Assembly (NCBI GenBank): GCA_903813345.2
Contig: CAIIXF020000002.1
Span: forward strand, 10,166,650-10,230,649
Direction of reading: 5' to 3'
DNA length: 64,000 nt
Origin: Owenia fusiformis
Lineage: Eukaryota > Annelida > Polychaeta > Sabellida > Oweniidae
Within the stretch, counting starts at the first letter, position 1. Each line of letters starts with the position of its first letter. This document shows, piece after piece, positions 23,587 through 36,200 of the stretch. Below the pieces are notes generated by a model. The model did no database searches. It was given only the letters and a program-made list of their open reading frames with translations, and had not been told where the DNA came from. A program made the position numbers and the translations under genes.

Positions 23587-26500
23587 ATGACATCTCTCAA
23601 GGTTTTCGGAGGCGCGCTAGCTTTGCTGGTAAGTAAAGAATACTTTATTCTTATGATATTTTCTAATCTTTAAGTTTGACGAAGTCAACATTGTCTTTGG
23701 AGCTGATTTTGAACATATTTAAAATAACATTTTGCATTTTAAGTTGCTTGCATTTATGCAAGTGAATGCAAAATCCAGTTTGGATGTTTCGACAGAAGAA
23801 TTGTACATCCACATTAATAATTTGCAAGCTAATAAGCCCATGGATGTTTACAGAAAATTAATATAAAATAGAATTTATATAAGATAGTTACAGGTTCAAA
23901 AATTAATTAAAAAGATCCATGATATCTCAAGACATGACATCTTAGCGGCCGAAGAAAATCTGCAGTCGCTAAGGGTCGATTCCTGGCATATAGTATAGTC
24001 TAGTAGGATCGACGTGGAATTATCACACGGACTCTAAAACACGTTTTATCTCTACGTTCGCCGTAGATAATAGCCGTGCCGTATTAAGTCAGAATGGCCG
24101 CAAGATCACCACGCGATCTACATTATTAACGATCGCCGAACAAACTCAAATTAGCCGATAAACAGTGGCTCAAAATTAGCGCACAGCCTCGTAACAACAC
24201 CATATAAGGGATTGTCAAAAGGACAATTGTATTAACTATTTGTGCAACAAATTATTTGTTGTGTATGAATGACTTTTTGTTAATTGCCAATGTTTCAAGT
24301 TTTTTAAAAAATCATCTTTTATTTCTATTTAACGGTGGTCTTATATATTTCATTGTTGATTTATCAAGACTTTGATTATAAATACAAATGGAAAAATCGT
24401 GTACTTGATTTTGATTTAAAATAAAAAAGTTTCAAAACACGCCATGGTATTTTAACTCAGGTATATCACCCTACTAAATGTCTGTGGTCTTTACTTATAG
24501 GTTGTATTTATGCTGGCCGATCCGAGTCAACAGGCAGGTACGTAAATACAAACTTGATAAATTTACAGACAAAAGTGTCCAACAGTTCCCTCTTTACTTT
24601 ATATATTTCAATAAATTCTTAAAAACTGAAGTATAATCAAAGCAGCATTGTGAAATTAATATAAGTGTTCCACGAAAGTATTGTTACTGCTTAACATATT
24701 TTTCTCTGAAATGAAATGTAAAAATAAGAATAGATAAGTAAAATCTTTCAAACAGCTACCTATACTTGATATCTTTCAATTTACTTTATTGCCAAAAATA
24801 AAAAATGGTGGGTAGATGGTATAACAGATGCAAATGGAGAACAACTTGACGACAATATTCTTGAAAATAATTTTGACCAGCTTATTCATGAACCAACTAG
24901 GATAACAAGAAAGTAAATTGTAAGTTAAGTATCCGGGGAGAGGGGGGGGATGAGGCACAATTTTCCTAACCATTACGGACTTGGTGCAAAATAGAGGAAA
25001 TAGTACTTTCATACTTAGGGGGTAATTTGCTATTTTGAATTTATATTTAAGTCATATCTTGATGAAAAAGTATAAACGACCAGGGACGTTAAGATTTTCA
25101 TCAGCGAGTTGATATCGATATTAACAGTAGTACGAGTTGACGAATTGATTTATCACAAATACATATTGGATTCACCTTCATAATATTATATCAAGCAGAC
25201 ATGTGTATCTGACTTTAATTGAGCGGAAATCATTCTACTTCCAGTTGTCAGCTACACTGTAGGCGACTTCTCTTCAAGCTTGATGCCCGACGGAAAATGT
25301 GGCATAATCACGAATTGGCGCAATAGGACCAACTTCCCAAACCACTTTTATAGTTTCACCGAGGATTGCGCCAGTTCTTCTCAGACGATATGTGAGATGA
25401 AAGTACCTCTTTCGGGTATGTCGACTATCGTGTTAATTTGAAACTTAGGACCAAATCATATGCTATATCATAAGATTAATGTGAAATGTTATTCCTCCTT
25501 GGTGGGAATCGAACCCACGTCTCTCTGATCAGATCTCTAGTGTCTACTATAATACTATCGAAAAAATAAAATCAATCGAGCTAGCTGTGTCATGTTCTAA
25601 AAGCTTGGGCTTAATTTTTATTTGATTAAATGAGATAATTGGTGTTGTCGCTGTCGCCGTATTGTAAACTAGCGACTAATTCTTTGTTTATTCCAATTTA
25701 GGATCATGCCCTTTAAATTTCAATGACTTGTTGTATGATGGCAGTTGCTACAAAATGAAAGTAGGCTGGCGCAAGCACGACTACTCCAACGGGTTGTGCC
25801 GTCACCTCAATCCCGATGGAAGGTAGGTTGGACATTAGCATCTCTGAGCCCATTTCTGGGATTTAAAAGGACTTCACTGGAGTCGATAGCTTGTATTTAT
25901 AAGTGTGTGTATTGTTAAGCCAGTTTCATTTGAAATAAAAAAATTCCTTGCGATATAAATCAAAGTTTCTATATAATCTATACATCCAAGAGGGGGGGGG
26001 TAGCACAGAATTCAAGTTTGACCCTATCATCGTTTATCCACGTGGATCTTTCACAGACATTATTTGAAAGCCGTGTGTTCTGTTGTTCGGAATATAGAAT
26101 TTTGGTTTGTTTGTTTGTTTGTATGTGCGTTTATTTGTTTGTTGGTTTGTTTGTATTTGTCTACATTACTATAGAATTTCACAATCTAAGATAACAACTA
26201 TTATTTAATGTCGTTTAAATCACATGTGTAATACATATTTATTTTATGAAATCATTCTTAGTTCACATTGAATCGAAGGTCAGTTTTTATTTGGAGATCA
26301 CCCTTTAATCGTTCTTAAAGAGAGAATCAGATCTAACAAGCAGGCCAACAAAAATTGTTCCAATTTAAGAATATTTCATGTCATTCCTTGTCATGTTTAT
26401 TTTAGAATACCCAAAGTGCACACTTTATTTGAGTAAAACTAAAGATTTTTATAATTATTTTTCCTATCATTTGGGAGAATTTAAACATTTTTCACCCAAT

Positions 26501-26844
26501 TTCGAACTTTGAATCCATGATAACTTTCTAAATTTATAATCGTGGATCTTTTTGGGGACATTGTATTTGGGATTGTAAGGAATAGATTGGCAGGTCAATT
26601 GTATACATGTTGCTTGCAAAGTCACCACTATAGATCTGATTCTGCCTTTAATTGTTCTTCGTTTTCGATATGTGTAGAATTATAGGAATTCATATTGCTT
26701 TTTATTTCCAGACTGCTTTGCATAAGTTCTCAAGCAGAGTTTGATGCAGTCGGCATATGGATAGCAAAGTCCGGAAAAACTACATGCGGTTTAACGGCCG
26801 AATTTACCCAGGGAAACACCGAGCCCCCGGCACCAGCGAAATAG
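23587..26844 (+). CDS. Small secreted C-type-lectin-like protein, permuted halves (gene 3)
   Basis: Exons 23587-23628, 24501-24537, 25245-25415, 25702-25822 and 26712-26844 join in frame (167 aa; phases 0,1,1,2). Signal peptide core is GGALALLVVFMLA. Mature protein: Y-T-V-G-D (30-34), then the CTLD C-half with C45-G-I-I-T-N-W-R-N-R, E-D-C68 and T-I-C76-E-M-K; then the N-half with S-C86-P-L-N-F, S-C99-Y-K, G-W-R-K-H-D, L-C116, L-L-C127-I-S-S-Q-A-E, T-C149-G, and final T-E-P-P-A-P-A-K. The linker from C76 to C86 is only ten residues. By the classical CTLD pattern, disulfides would be 86-99, 116-76 and 45-68. N-R-T (53-55) is a possible glycosylation site. Closest to gene 2 in sequence but shares its promoter with gene 1. 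Confidence 0.87.
23945..24185. repeat. CpG-rich patch in intron 1 of gene 3
   Basis: Words such as CGCCGTAGATAATAG, GGCCGCAAGATCACC and ACGATCGCC resemble words in the larger patch at 18460-18790 in gene 2 intron 2. The two patches probably derive from one repeat family. Confidence 0.4.
25495..25590 (-). mobile_element. tRNA-derived SINE head
   Basis: On the minus strand a pol III box B, GGTTCGATTCC (25515-25505), sits in a T-arm-like GTGGGTTCGATTCCCACCA context. An A-box-like TAGCTCGATTGA lies upstream near 25580. The spacing is larger than in a functional tRNA and the cloverleaf is poor, so a SINE remnant is preferred to a tRNA gene. It lies in intron 3 of gene 3. Confidence 0.55.
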
Positions 26845-26904
26845 ACGGATTGATGTAAAGATCGAATTCGACATAACCGTAGTTTGATTCACAACGAAAT
26901 TCCA

Positions 26905-26910
26905 ATTAAA
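26905..26910 (+). terminator. Candidate poly(A) signal of gene 3
   Basis: ATTAAA lies 61 bp after the stop codon. A consensus AATAAA at 27151-27156 is an alternative site about 300 bp further on. Confidence 0.4.
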
Positions 26911-27156
26911 GTGCACAAAGGACATATGATAAAACATTTTTCCTTTTTAATATCCTATTCGCTAAATTGAAAATGATTGATGAAATCAAGACAAGAAAAG
27001 ACACTAGCCTAGTATAAGAAAGAAAAGAAAAAACACATAACGTGATTCTACCTTAAGTAATTTTCTTAACCTGGTTCACATTTGCTGAATTGCTACATTT
27101 TATTTTACTGCATTGCACAGTCGTATTGGAATCATAAAGTTAAATGATAGAATAAA

Positions 27157-28680
27157 ATTGCACGTTGACACAAAACTATTGTTTCTTTTTATCATAAGTT
27201 CGTAGACACGGATCGTATGGAAATCCTTAGTTTTGCTCCAAGACTGTGGACCCCCCACCCCCTTATCTACCTCTCCGACACATTACCTGATGAAAAGAAG
27301 AAGAGGGGGGAGAGTCCAGAGTCTTGAAGCAAGGCTAGGAAATGCTTTCATTTATCTTAATTAGCCTTTCCTTAATTAGCCAAGGTCATATAGATATTTT
27401 ACATTTCCAAGAGCAACCATATTCATTTTTACCAAAAATGTACATATGCCATCCCTTAGAATTCCCATTTAACGTATATATCGGGATTTTAAATCGTAAT
27501 GTGAACAGTGAGGCAACCAGGGAGGAAAATATTAAAACAATTAATTTCATTTCAAGTTTTTTCAGACATAAAGTAAAGGAGGGCCTAATTACAAAAATGT
27601 TTTCTGCTTTTCCATAGGATATATGGGACCTAACCTACTTTCTCGGAAATTAGGTCAAATTTCATTTTTTTCAAATTTCAATTTTTTTCAAATTCCAAAT
27701 TTCAATCAACGGTCACAAATCTTAAGTTCCTCTAAGTATTTCCAACTAGTCCCACATTCTATGTCTCAATATAAATCTTACAAATTTTGAGAAAGGATAG
27801 GTATCATTGTGGGATCCACAGCCTTTACTATCCTTTTGGAATAGTTCAGACTGTGGGTTACTGACTGTAATAAATGTTTCCTTTAACCCTAAAATGTACG
27901 GACCAATCAAATTATTTACAGAGTTCTATTGACCATGAGTATCATGGGAAGGCATTACCTGCAGTTGCATGATTACATAAGCAGACAAAGCCTAATGAGT
28001 GTGACCAAACACAATGCCCTCCTAAATAATCTAAGTGTCGACATTTGTATGATAATTATTGTTTAAAATTCTAAATTGGAAAACAATAAGAAAAAAGAAG
28101 TATGTCAACATTATCATAGTAATTAATTTTCAATATAAAAACAAGAACCATCAAGATAAATAAAAGTTTTCCACATAATGAATTCATTGAATTAAAGTTT
28201 ACAAAGGGGTAAACAGGACAGTGCATTCTTAGGTACTAATTTATTCCTCCATATACACTGATTTACTTGGAGAATGCACTGGCTAGGAACATGTTCTGCC
28301 TCATGATATATCAGAGTCTCTCAAAAACGTTAGGTAAAGAGGGACTCTGATAAATCAGAATGGATAGGTATCGATATGGTGAATTGATCAATTAAACAAG
28401 GTTCTTCTCATAAACATATAATTGAAATCATTCTGTAATAAAACACGGTCCTTTATGTAATGTTGACTGATTGACAACAATTTAATGCGAAAATTATTTA
28501 TATATGTTTTATATAACTGTTTTTGTTAACATTTTTTTTTGTTATTAGTGCAATTGATTTTTGTTCCAAATTTGTTAAGTTTTCTTGCAGAAATTGCCTA
28601 ACCCCCCCCCCCCCTCCATCCATTTTGTACGATCACCGGGCGTGAAGTTGAATGTTGATTCCAAAAGTTTCGTGCAAACT
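27157..28680. other. Intergenic DNA between gene 3 and the thymosin gene, part 1
   Basis: No exon supported. A palindromic dispersed motif near 27230-27335 (GCTCCAAGACTGTGGACC facing GAGTCCAGAGTCTTGAAGC) belongs to the family seen at 21186 and 31910. The open frame at 27342-27614 has no recognisable domain. Confidence 0.45.
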
Positions 28681-28682
28681 TA

Positions 28683-28858
28683 TAAAGCTATCATTGTAAA
28701 CAACCACAGATAAATGCTCTAACAACTGCGATATTAGGGTGAATTTTAAAGAAAACAACTTCACTTAGTCATTCTAAGTGAAGCCATTTTCTTTCAAATT
28801 CTCTAATATTGCGGGTGTTTGGGCATTTATTTGTGTTTTTTACAATCGTAGTTTTATT
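28683..28858. mobile_element. Foldback element, 176 bp
   Basis: The whole segment is an imperfect palindrome centred near 28773 (CTTCACTTAGTCATTCTAAG). Outer words AACCACAGATAAATG and CATTTATTTGTGTTT pair across about 130 bp. No protein. Confidence 0.65.
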
Positions 28859-29750
28859 AGTCTGTACATGTTTGGAATCAAGATTCAGCTTAGTTTAGCT
28901 GAAATCGGAGGTTTGTCGAAGACGAAAGAATTTCGGAAACCACCTTGAATGACGCTAACTGCAGTTAGAGTCATCCAGTTGTGGAACAGTGTTCGAGTGT
29001 CAAGGTACCACACCACTATTCAATATTTTGTTTTAACATTTGTTTTACTTGGTAAGAATAGTACAATATCAGATGTCAAAACCGTTTTTTAAATAATAAA
29101 AAGTCTGGAATTTGGGCTCTTGGCACTGATGTGAATTGAACTTACCCATCTAGTTATAATTGTTTTATTACACTAAAATAAAATAAAGATAAACAATACA
29201 TGTAGATAAAGGCGCACCAATCACCATGTGGCATAGCAGGTTACTTTAAAACTTTACCTTGGATGAAGATTTTCATGTGACTGTACGAATCAAAAAATTT
29301 AAAAACAAGTAAAATAGTTGTCCAATATTTTAAATACAATATCAACAGATTCTATAGAACACGGAAAATCCAGACACTGTGGGCAAATAAATATTCACAC
29401 GAGTGATACTCCAAATAGATACTCTAACTGGATGTCCCTTTTTGATAGCGTGTAAAACCTGAATCTTTGAATCCTCATCTGCAAGATTCTGTATTTTGAA
29501 GAAAAGTTTGGTATCATACCAAACCAGCGTTAAACTAAAAATATTTGAACAATTTTATAAGAAATTTATGCTATTGGATGTTCACTGTTCATTAGGAGGA
29601 GTTCATATTTCAAATTTTTAAAATGGAAGTCAATTGGAGGAAAAGTGTTCAGATTGGAAGGCGTTCCGATATACAGGTTTTTGTTGGTACCTCAATTGAA
29701 ATAATCAATTCTGATTGGTTGATTAGAGGTCAACAATAAAATGTTGACCG

Positions 29751-29925
29751 TACTGTTAACCTCTCTATTCGGTCAACTGGCAAAAGTGTATACCTCAACT
29801 GTAAACCTTGAAAGTACTGTAGACCTCGACCTCCAGTCTCAGTCAACAGTACTTTCAAGGTTTACAGTATCGGTATACAATTTTGCCAGTTGACATCAAG
29901 AGAGGTGTACAATTGTATACTGTAT
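29751..29925. mobile_element. Foldback element with GGTCAACTGGCAAAA arms
   Basis: Left arm 29759-29820 and right arm 29845-29909 are imperfect reverse complements, including TAAACCTTGAAAGTACTGT facing ACAGTACTTTCAAGGTTTA. The loop is about 25 bp. Confidence 0.65.
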
Positions 29926-30065
29926 AAGCCAGAGTTATTTAAACTTTACATGGAGCCCTTAAAAGTTATCTTTTCAAAAGCATGCCAATGAATCCCTTAC
30001 ACTTCTTCTATTATCAGAAAATTGTGATGAATGATTTTTTTAATAATGTCTTTCCGAGGGGGCTT

Positions 30066-30145
30066 GAGCGCCGGCACTGTCGAGCTAGGCAATAGGGCAC
30101 TGTAACCACGGAGTTGCGAGTTCGAGACGCATGTGCTCCTTGTGT
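30066..30145 (+). mobile_element. tRNA-like SINE head
   Basis: A GAGTTCGAGACGC box B (30118-30130) follows a GTCGAGCTAGGCAATAGGGC stretch resembling a D-arm/A box. The layout is tRNA-like, but flanking acceptor pairing is weak, so a SINE remnant is the better call. Confidence 0.5.
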
Positions 30146-30227
30146 TTATTCATTTCAGCAGCTAACAAAAACTCATTCAAATTCTGAACACAACAGACAT
30201 AGTAAATGAAAGCGTTAAACAATAACA

Positions 30228-30400
30228 AGGCATTTGCATGACGAAATGTCATCACCTTGTAAGTTATTGCAAATTGTTAGACGCCAAACACCGACCACCA
30301 AACACCATTAAAAAAAGTTGGAAACCGTAACATTTATGTTACCACTTTTGGTAAAACATAAAACAATTGTGTTACCACTTTTGGTGGTGACATAACGAAA
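30228..30400 (+). mobile_element. GTGGTGAC-end MITE, copy C
   Basis: Starts with ACAAGGCATTTGCATGAC and GTCATCACCT, carries GACGCCAAACACCGACCACC and AAAAAAGTTGGAAACC, and ends with TACCACTTTTGGTGGTGACA. A partial internal duplication of the TTACCACTTTTGGT end is present. Confidence 0.65.
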
Positions 30401-31139
30401 TCACTAACAAGTTAATTTTTTGTAAATATAATGTTTCGTTTATTCAATATCAAATGTTTTTTGACTGTACATGTGTTCTTTTTCCTATATTGTCATCCAG
30501 TTTTAAAATTTGAGTACAAGGAGGACTGGCATACTCAAATACAAATTAGAAAATGACAAGGAAGACTGAGGAAGCCATGTATTGATGAACAAAGATATGT
30601 TGCAAGATGGTTAAGCTTGTAAAGCTTCTATCTTCAAAATTCATATTATTTGTAGTGGTAAACATCACTAACCAGCAGTTAACAGTCATAATAGTCAATA
30701 TTGTTAACTTTAAGTGAACCAATCAAAACTTAGTTTTTAACTGAAGTATTGAAAAATTGTTCATGCTTCTGGGAATTATGGGTGCCAATCCTCCCCAAGG
30801 TATGCCTAAATCTACATAATTATTTGACGATGTTATATGAAAGAAAAAGGTGTAAAATAAACCAAAATTCAAATGTGAACATCATAAATATAAGATTGAA
30901 CATTTTTTATTTTGTATCTTGAACATTCTTGAACCAAACCTTTCTGACACATTTTTTTTTCATTTTGAAACACATTTAGTGAATATTTCTGGCAAAACAC
31001 ATGCAGCCAACCACTGAACATTAACTTAACAATTATTTATCAATAAAATATTGTTGATGATGAACAGCAATATACCCACTGGAGGATGAATACTGATTTG
31101 AATTATTGCTTTGAATTTGCATATTTTCTGCTACTTTTA

Positions 31140-31618
31140 GGCCAACACGAGTTGACATTTAGGCCAGTACAATTTATGTATCTGCTACTTGAAGGCCAAC
31201 ACGAGTTGGCATTTAGGCCAGTAAAATTTATGTATCTGCTACTTGAAGGCCAACACGAGTTGGCATTTAGGCCAGTACAATTTATGTATCTGCTACTTGA
31301 AGGCCAACACGAGTTGGCATTAAGGCCAGTACAATTTATGTATCTGCTACTTGTAGGCCAACACAAGGTGACATTTAGGCCAGTACAATTTATGTATCTG
31401 CTACTTTAAGGCCAACACGAGTTGGCATTTAGGCCAGTACAATTTATGTATCTGCTACTTGAAGGCCAAAATGAGTTGGCATTTAGGCCAGTACAATTTA
31501 TGTATCTGCTACTTGAAGGCCAACACGAGTTGGCATTTAGGCCAGTACAATTTATGTATCTGCTACTTGTAGGCCAACATAAGGTGGTGTTTAGGCCAGT
31601 ACAATTTATGTATCTATG
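31140..31618. repeat. 54-bp minisatellite, nine units
   Basis: Units begin at 31140 and recur every 54 bp (31194, 31248, 31302, 31356, 31410, 31464, 31518, 31572), the last being partial. The unit contains GGCCAACACGAGTTGGCATT and GTACAATTTATGTATCTGC. Because 54 is divisible by three, both strands are open through several units. No start context, splice site or homology suggests translation. Confidence 0.9.
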
Positions 31619-31905
31619 TAAGCCAACCTTACTGTCCACTCAACTACTCATTCAATTCCATTTGCAAGGCTAAACATGAGACAAATATTTTCCACAGTTT
31701 GAGCTGCTAGTATCTGGTCTTTTATTATACTGTCATTTGTAACAGATAATAACTTGTATTGTTCTTTAAGATCTTAAAGTAGCAAAATTGGGTTTGTGAG
31801 ATGAACCAATAATGTATCCATTTGAGAATGTCATGAATTGGGCTAAGTGTGACTTTTTCATAATGTTTACTTCAAAATTCAATGTTTTATCTACAGTACA
31901 GCACT

Positions 31906-31995
31906 CGTCTTGCTTCAAGACTGTGGACTCCCCTCCTCCATATCTACTTCATCAACACAACACAACACATGGGAGCATGTGTAGTGGGGGGGGGA
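31906..31995. repeat. Dispersed GCTTCAAGACTGTGGAC motif
   Basis: The word CTTGCTTCAAGACTGTGGAC with a following CCCCTCCTCCATATCTAC matches words near 27230. A reversed related end (GATCCACAG) occurs near 9565 and 27813. It appears to be part of a dispersed repeat family whose borders I cannot set. Confidence 0.4.
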
Positions 31996-32420
31996 TACCC
32001 ACAGGTCCCACAAGGGCTAGTAGCTAGACTAATATGAAACAAAATGGGTTTAGTCTTAAAGTCAGTAGTTCAAAAATTGAGTTGAATACCATATCATATG
32101 GAAGGAAGATATATTTGTTATCATTTTAGTATGAAATTGGTTTGCTGAAACAATTTGCTTTCAAATATTACAGATAATAAAACATGATTTTCTCTGTTAT
32201 CCCAACGATTTTACCTCAAATGAATCCATTCAAAGGTCCATTCATCTTGCATATATTTAGAGACATGGCAAATGCTTAAAGTGAAACTGTATAAAAGATA
32301 AAGAAAATGTATAAAATATATATATGAATTCATGAGATTAACATTATTATACAAGTATAAGTATCTTACAGATAACACTTTCTTAGAGTAATGATGGGTA
32401 TACATTATAAACAGAATATA

Positions 32421-32426
32421 TTTATT
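32421..32426 (-). terminator. Candidate poly(A) signal of the thymosin repeat gene
   Basis: AATAAA on the minus strand, about 250 bp after the stop codon. Another hexamer at 32653-32658 is only 17 bp past the stop and is less likely to be the main site. Confidence 0.4.
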
Positions 32427-32674
32427 TTAACAATTTCAGCTACGCTTGCCTTGCTTTCTTCATATTTTTCTTTGCATTTCGTCCTTGAGATAATCTATCG
32501 GTCTGAAAACTGAGTTTCTCGAAATCATTTGTCTTTTTAACCCAAATATCCATAGGCGACTATTTCAAACGTGTTGCATCCACATGAATACAAATTTAGT
32601 TGTTATGGAAACCATATGCAAATTGAGTCAGTTGCTATGGTCATTAAGTGTTTTTATTCAGCTGCTATGACAAC

Positions 32675-33279
32675 CTATGCACTCGCGGCTTGCTTTTCTT
32701 GTTCAATCACTGAAAATAGAAAACACAGTTAAACAGAATTCTGAACTAAAATATTAACAAATAATACACACAGTGAAAAATGTTGCACTTTGAAGAGCAC
32801 AATGGTTGCCACATAAAATAAAATTACCAGATAAAATTAAAGTATACTTTTTTGGGTAGTGTAGTGAGAACAGTTTTTGTTATGGTTGCCATAAAGTTTA
32901 GTCAGTGTGTCCAAAACCTAATGAGATGTTCACACTAGCGTTCTCTTGCATTTGTAGATATTTTCAAGTTGAACAAATAAGTGTTTTTCTGAAATTTTAA
33001 TGACACGATTTTTGTGGCACCCACCCATGCACATCCAGATTATGACAACAAAGTACATTGTACTTTCAGAGAATGTATGTAAATTAGGATGAGACGTTTC
33101 ATCAAAATAATTGTAGAGTTAAAAAAATTCAAATATTTGGCTTTTTCTCATGAATCACTACTCACCATCTTTTGTTGGTAAAGGATTTTTCTCCTGTACT
33201 TCCTGATGTTTTAGACCCATTTTATCAAATTTTTCTACACCGGACAGGAGAGCTTGTTCCGTTTTCTCCTTTTTTAAAG
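32675..33279 (-). other. Last two coding exons of the thymosin gene (repeat 18 and C-tail)
   Basis: Exon 33279-33166 encodes V-E-K-F-D-K-M-G-L-K-H-Q-E-V-Q-E-K-N-P-L-P-T-K-D. Exon 32709-32675 adds V-I-E-Q-E-K-Q-A-A-S-A and a TAG stop. The tail matches the C-terminus of single-repeat beta-thymosins, which supports the call and shows the gene is complete at its 3' end. Confidence 0.9.
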
Positions 33280-36200
33280 CTAAAAAATAAAAGCAATTCA
33301 GAGTTTAAGATTAATTCAACCCCAAACTCATTTCAGGGATAATATCTTAAAGTACTAGAGGACTACAACCCAAGGGGTTTAAAGGAGCATTTCATCCTAA
33401 AATTCTCTGTCTTGATTGATTTTGTAAATATGAAACATTGTTTAACATTATCTGGAACTTAAGTTCAGAATCCCTTATGTTCATTGTTTTTTAACTATGA
33501 CATCATCATATCTATGGGTACGACAATTGATTTAGGAATTCTTAACTTGACAGATTTCTTTTACTGACCCCCCTGGTCAAATAAAATAGTAGGATGGAAT
33601 ATTCCTTTAAAAGGGTATGCTACATAGTCATACACTACACTTATCTAACCAAGCATCTAATAAAAGTTCATTCTGAAAACAGAGGCTCTATGTTAAGGTA
33701 TACTCAAACAATGACTTTCACAAGTGAGACAAAATATTGATTTTTGAATATATTTTTTATTAACTCCCCCTTGCCAAAATTGTTTCACATCATTACCAAT
33801 CATTTGGAAAATATAAGAGCTAAGGTCCACAAATTGAGATTTTCTGAGCCTCAGTTTTCTTTAGCATGCAAATTATCAGCAATCATTTTGTGATTTTTCT
33901 GTCTACTAAAGGCATGATTTTTATCTTTATCTGAAGGCACGTTCCTCATATTATAATAGAAATGTTCACTCAAGCATATAGGTTTATTATCAAGATGCAA
34001 TGTTTTTTCAGCCAATAGCCACATTATAGAACCAATGAGCCCAAATGCACTTGTACCCATGAGGCAATTTCTACCCAGTATGCCATTGTACAGATTCTGT
34101 AGTTTCTACCCAGAATTCACTTCTACCCATGATGCACTTCTTCCCAGACAGAATGCCTTACCTTCCTGGTTTGGCAGGATGATCTTAACATTGCAGTCAA
34201 TGCGCTGTAGCTTGGCATGATTAAAGCTGCTAATGCTATGCAGGTGATCTGAATGACGCTTCACCGCCACCAAAGCTATAGTAGTATAGAGATGAGGCAA
34301 GCAGAACAGTATGAGTCATTTTCTTACCCATAATGCAACTGAATCAGCAGATGACATTTTAGGTGAGAAAATTATTACCCATAATGCACAAGAATAATAC
34401 AGTTGAGCACACAGCTTCAGTAAATGGCTTTACAGAGATGTTCCATTTCATTTCTTTACATAAGCTGAGCTGTATACTCAACTGACTAGCCCAATATCAA
34501 AGCTGACATTTCCAAAGGATTAACTTCATTATATTATGAATCAGATACTTAAGTTAAGATAAGTTAGTTACAACATAATATTCCTCAAATGAGCTAATTT
34601 CTTTATTTTCTGAAACTTGGCCACAAGAAAATTTATTAATCTTAGTCAGTTTTGATGAGGACTGGTTATATAGAATCAATGCTTAACACCTCCCAAAATG
34701 AATTGCATATCAGAGTGGCTAGAGATCTATCATACATCAGTAGTAAGCAACAAATAAGACAGCTTCTTTATAGTAACACATATTTCTGGGCTTTCTGATG
34801 TAATATCAATTGCCATGAATTCTGGTTCCATTTGGATAATTTTATTCAATTCAGATGGTGTTAAGAATTTGCATTGACGGACAAGATAGGGGTGAACTAA
34901 GACAGCTACACATAGACAGCACTGTGACAGAGGATCTTGTACATTAAAGGCAGAATCTGATCTATAGGGGATGACAAAATTACAAGCAACATGAATAATT
35001 GACCTACCAATCTATTTCTTACAATATCAATATAATATCTCCCAAAAAATTCACAACATATTATAAAGTTATTAATGATTCAAAGTGCAAAAATGAGTGA
35101 AAATGTTTAAATTCTCCCAAATCTTTAGTTTTCCTGGAATAAAGTATGCACTTTTGTGATTTTTAGAAAATAGACATGACAAGGAATGATATGAGCCAAA
35201 AATATTCTAAAACTGAAACAATTTTTTGTTTAGCCTGCTCGCTATATCTGATTCTCTCTTTAAATTACCCTTGAGTATATATACAGTAGGTCTATTGGAT
35301 GGTCAAAATATAGTGTTAGTGGAAATCATGAATAACATGTCTTTGTTTGATGATTACTTAAGGAACAAAGTCTGAGATTTTATGAGGTTAAAATGTATTA
35401 TTTTTTTGTATTTTCACATTTATTGATACTTTTCTTTTTGTATATTTAACCATTAAGCTTTATCAGAATAGAACTTTTTAAAGTTTATAAAAACGCTCAG
35501 ATTGCAACAAAAAATGTGTTTGGAAAACATTTCTTGGGGGAGCATACCCCTGGACCCGCCAAGATCAGACATCATCAAGTGGGCGTACCAACTCAAAATA
35601 TAGCCCTATACCCATGCTTTCTATACAAATTATGCTCCTCTAAGACTACAGAAATGCTTCAACTCTTTTGAGACTCATTCATCCTACTGGTAACTGCAGG
35701 ACATTGAATAGTTGACTTTTATACACAAATTATGCTGAATAGTTTTTTTGTTGTATTTATTTTTTTGTTGTATTTATAGATGTCAGGCTATGTCTAACCC
35801 CATGGATTATGTTTGTACCAGACAAAACTAAAACATAAACAGGAATGATATTTTGTGACTTTTTCATAAAATAAACCAATGTTTTCTGCAATATTATTTG
35901 AAATAAAGAATAAGAGATTTAATTAAAAATGGCTGCTGCTAGAACTTGAACTCTCATATGTATAAGAGCTACGGAGGACAATTTTGATCTAATATTCAAT
36001 GATTCGGACATTGAAAACGATACTTGATGAAAGGAGGTGAAAATGATGATCTAATTTGAATTTTTTTGATGATATAATTTTATTTTTCTAATTGATATCA
36101 TGGTCAATGATGTAATTGCGAGTCTATTTGATGGAATATGTAAGTTTTGATGGTTACACATGGTAGAACAAAATATTGACATGTACTAAAAATCTCATTT

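Noticed and set aside
25495-25590. A functional tRNA gene on the minus strand
   Set aside because: Box B and T arm are good, but the spacing to the A box and the acceptor pairing do not make a normal cloverleaf. A SINE head is more likely.
27342-27617. Open frame of 91 codons after gene 3
   Set aside because: Hydrophobic start looks signal-like, but there is no family motif, promoter or splice support, and the composition matches the surrounding AT-rich DNA.
31086-31673. Open frames on both strands encoding repeated G-Q-H-E-L-A-F-R-P-V peptides
   Set aside because: They follow from a 54-bp minisatellite whose period is divisible by three. No splice sites, start context or family match supports a gene.
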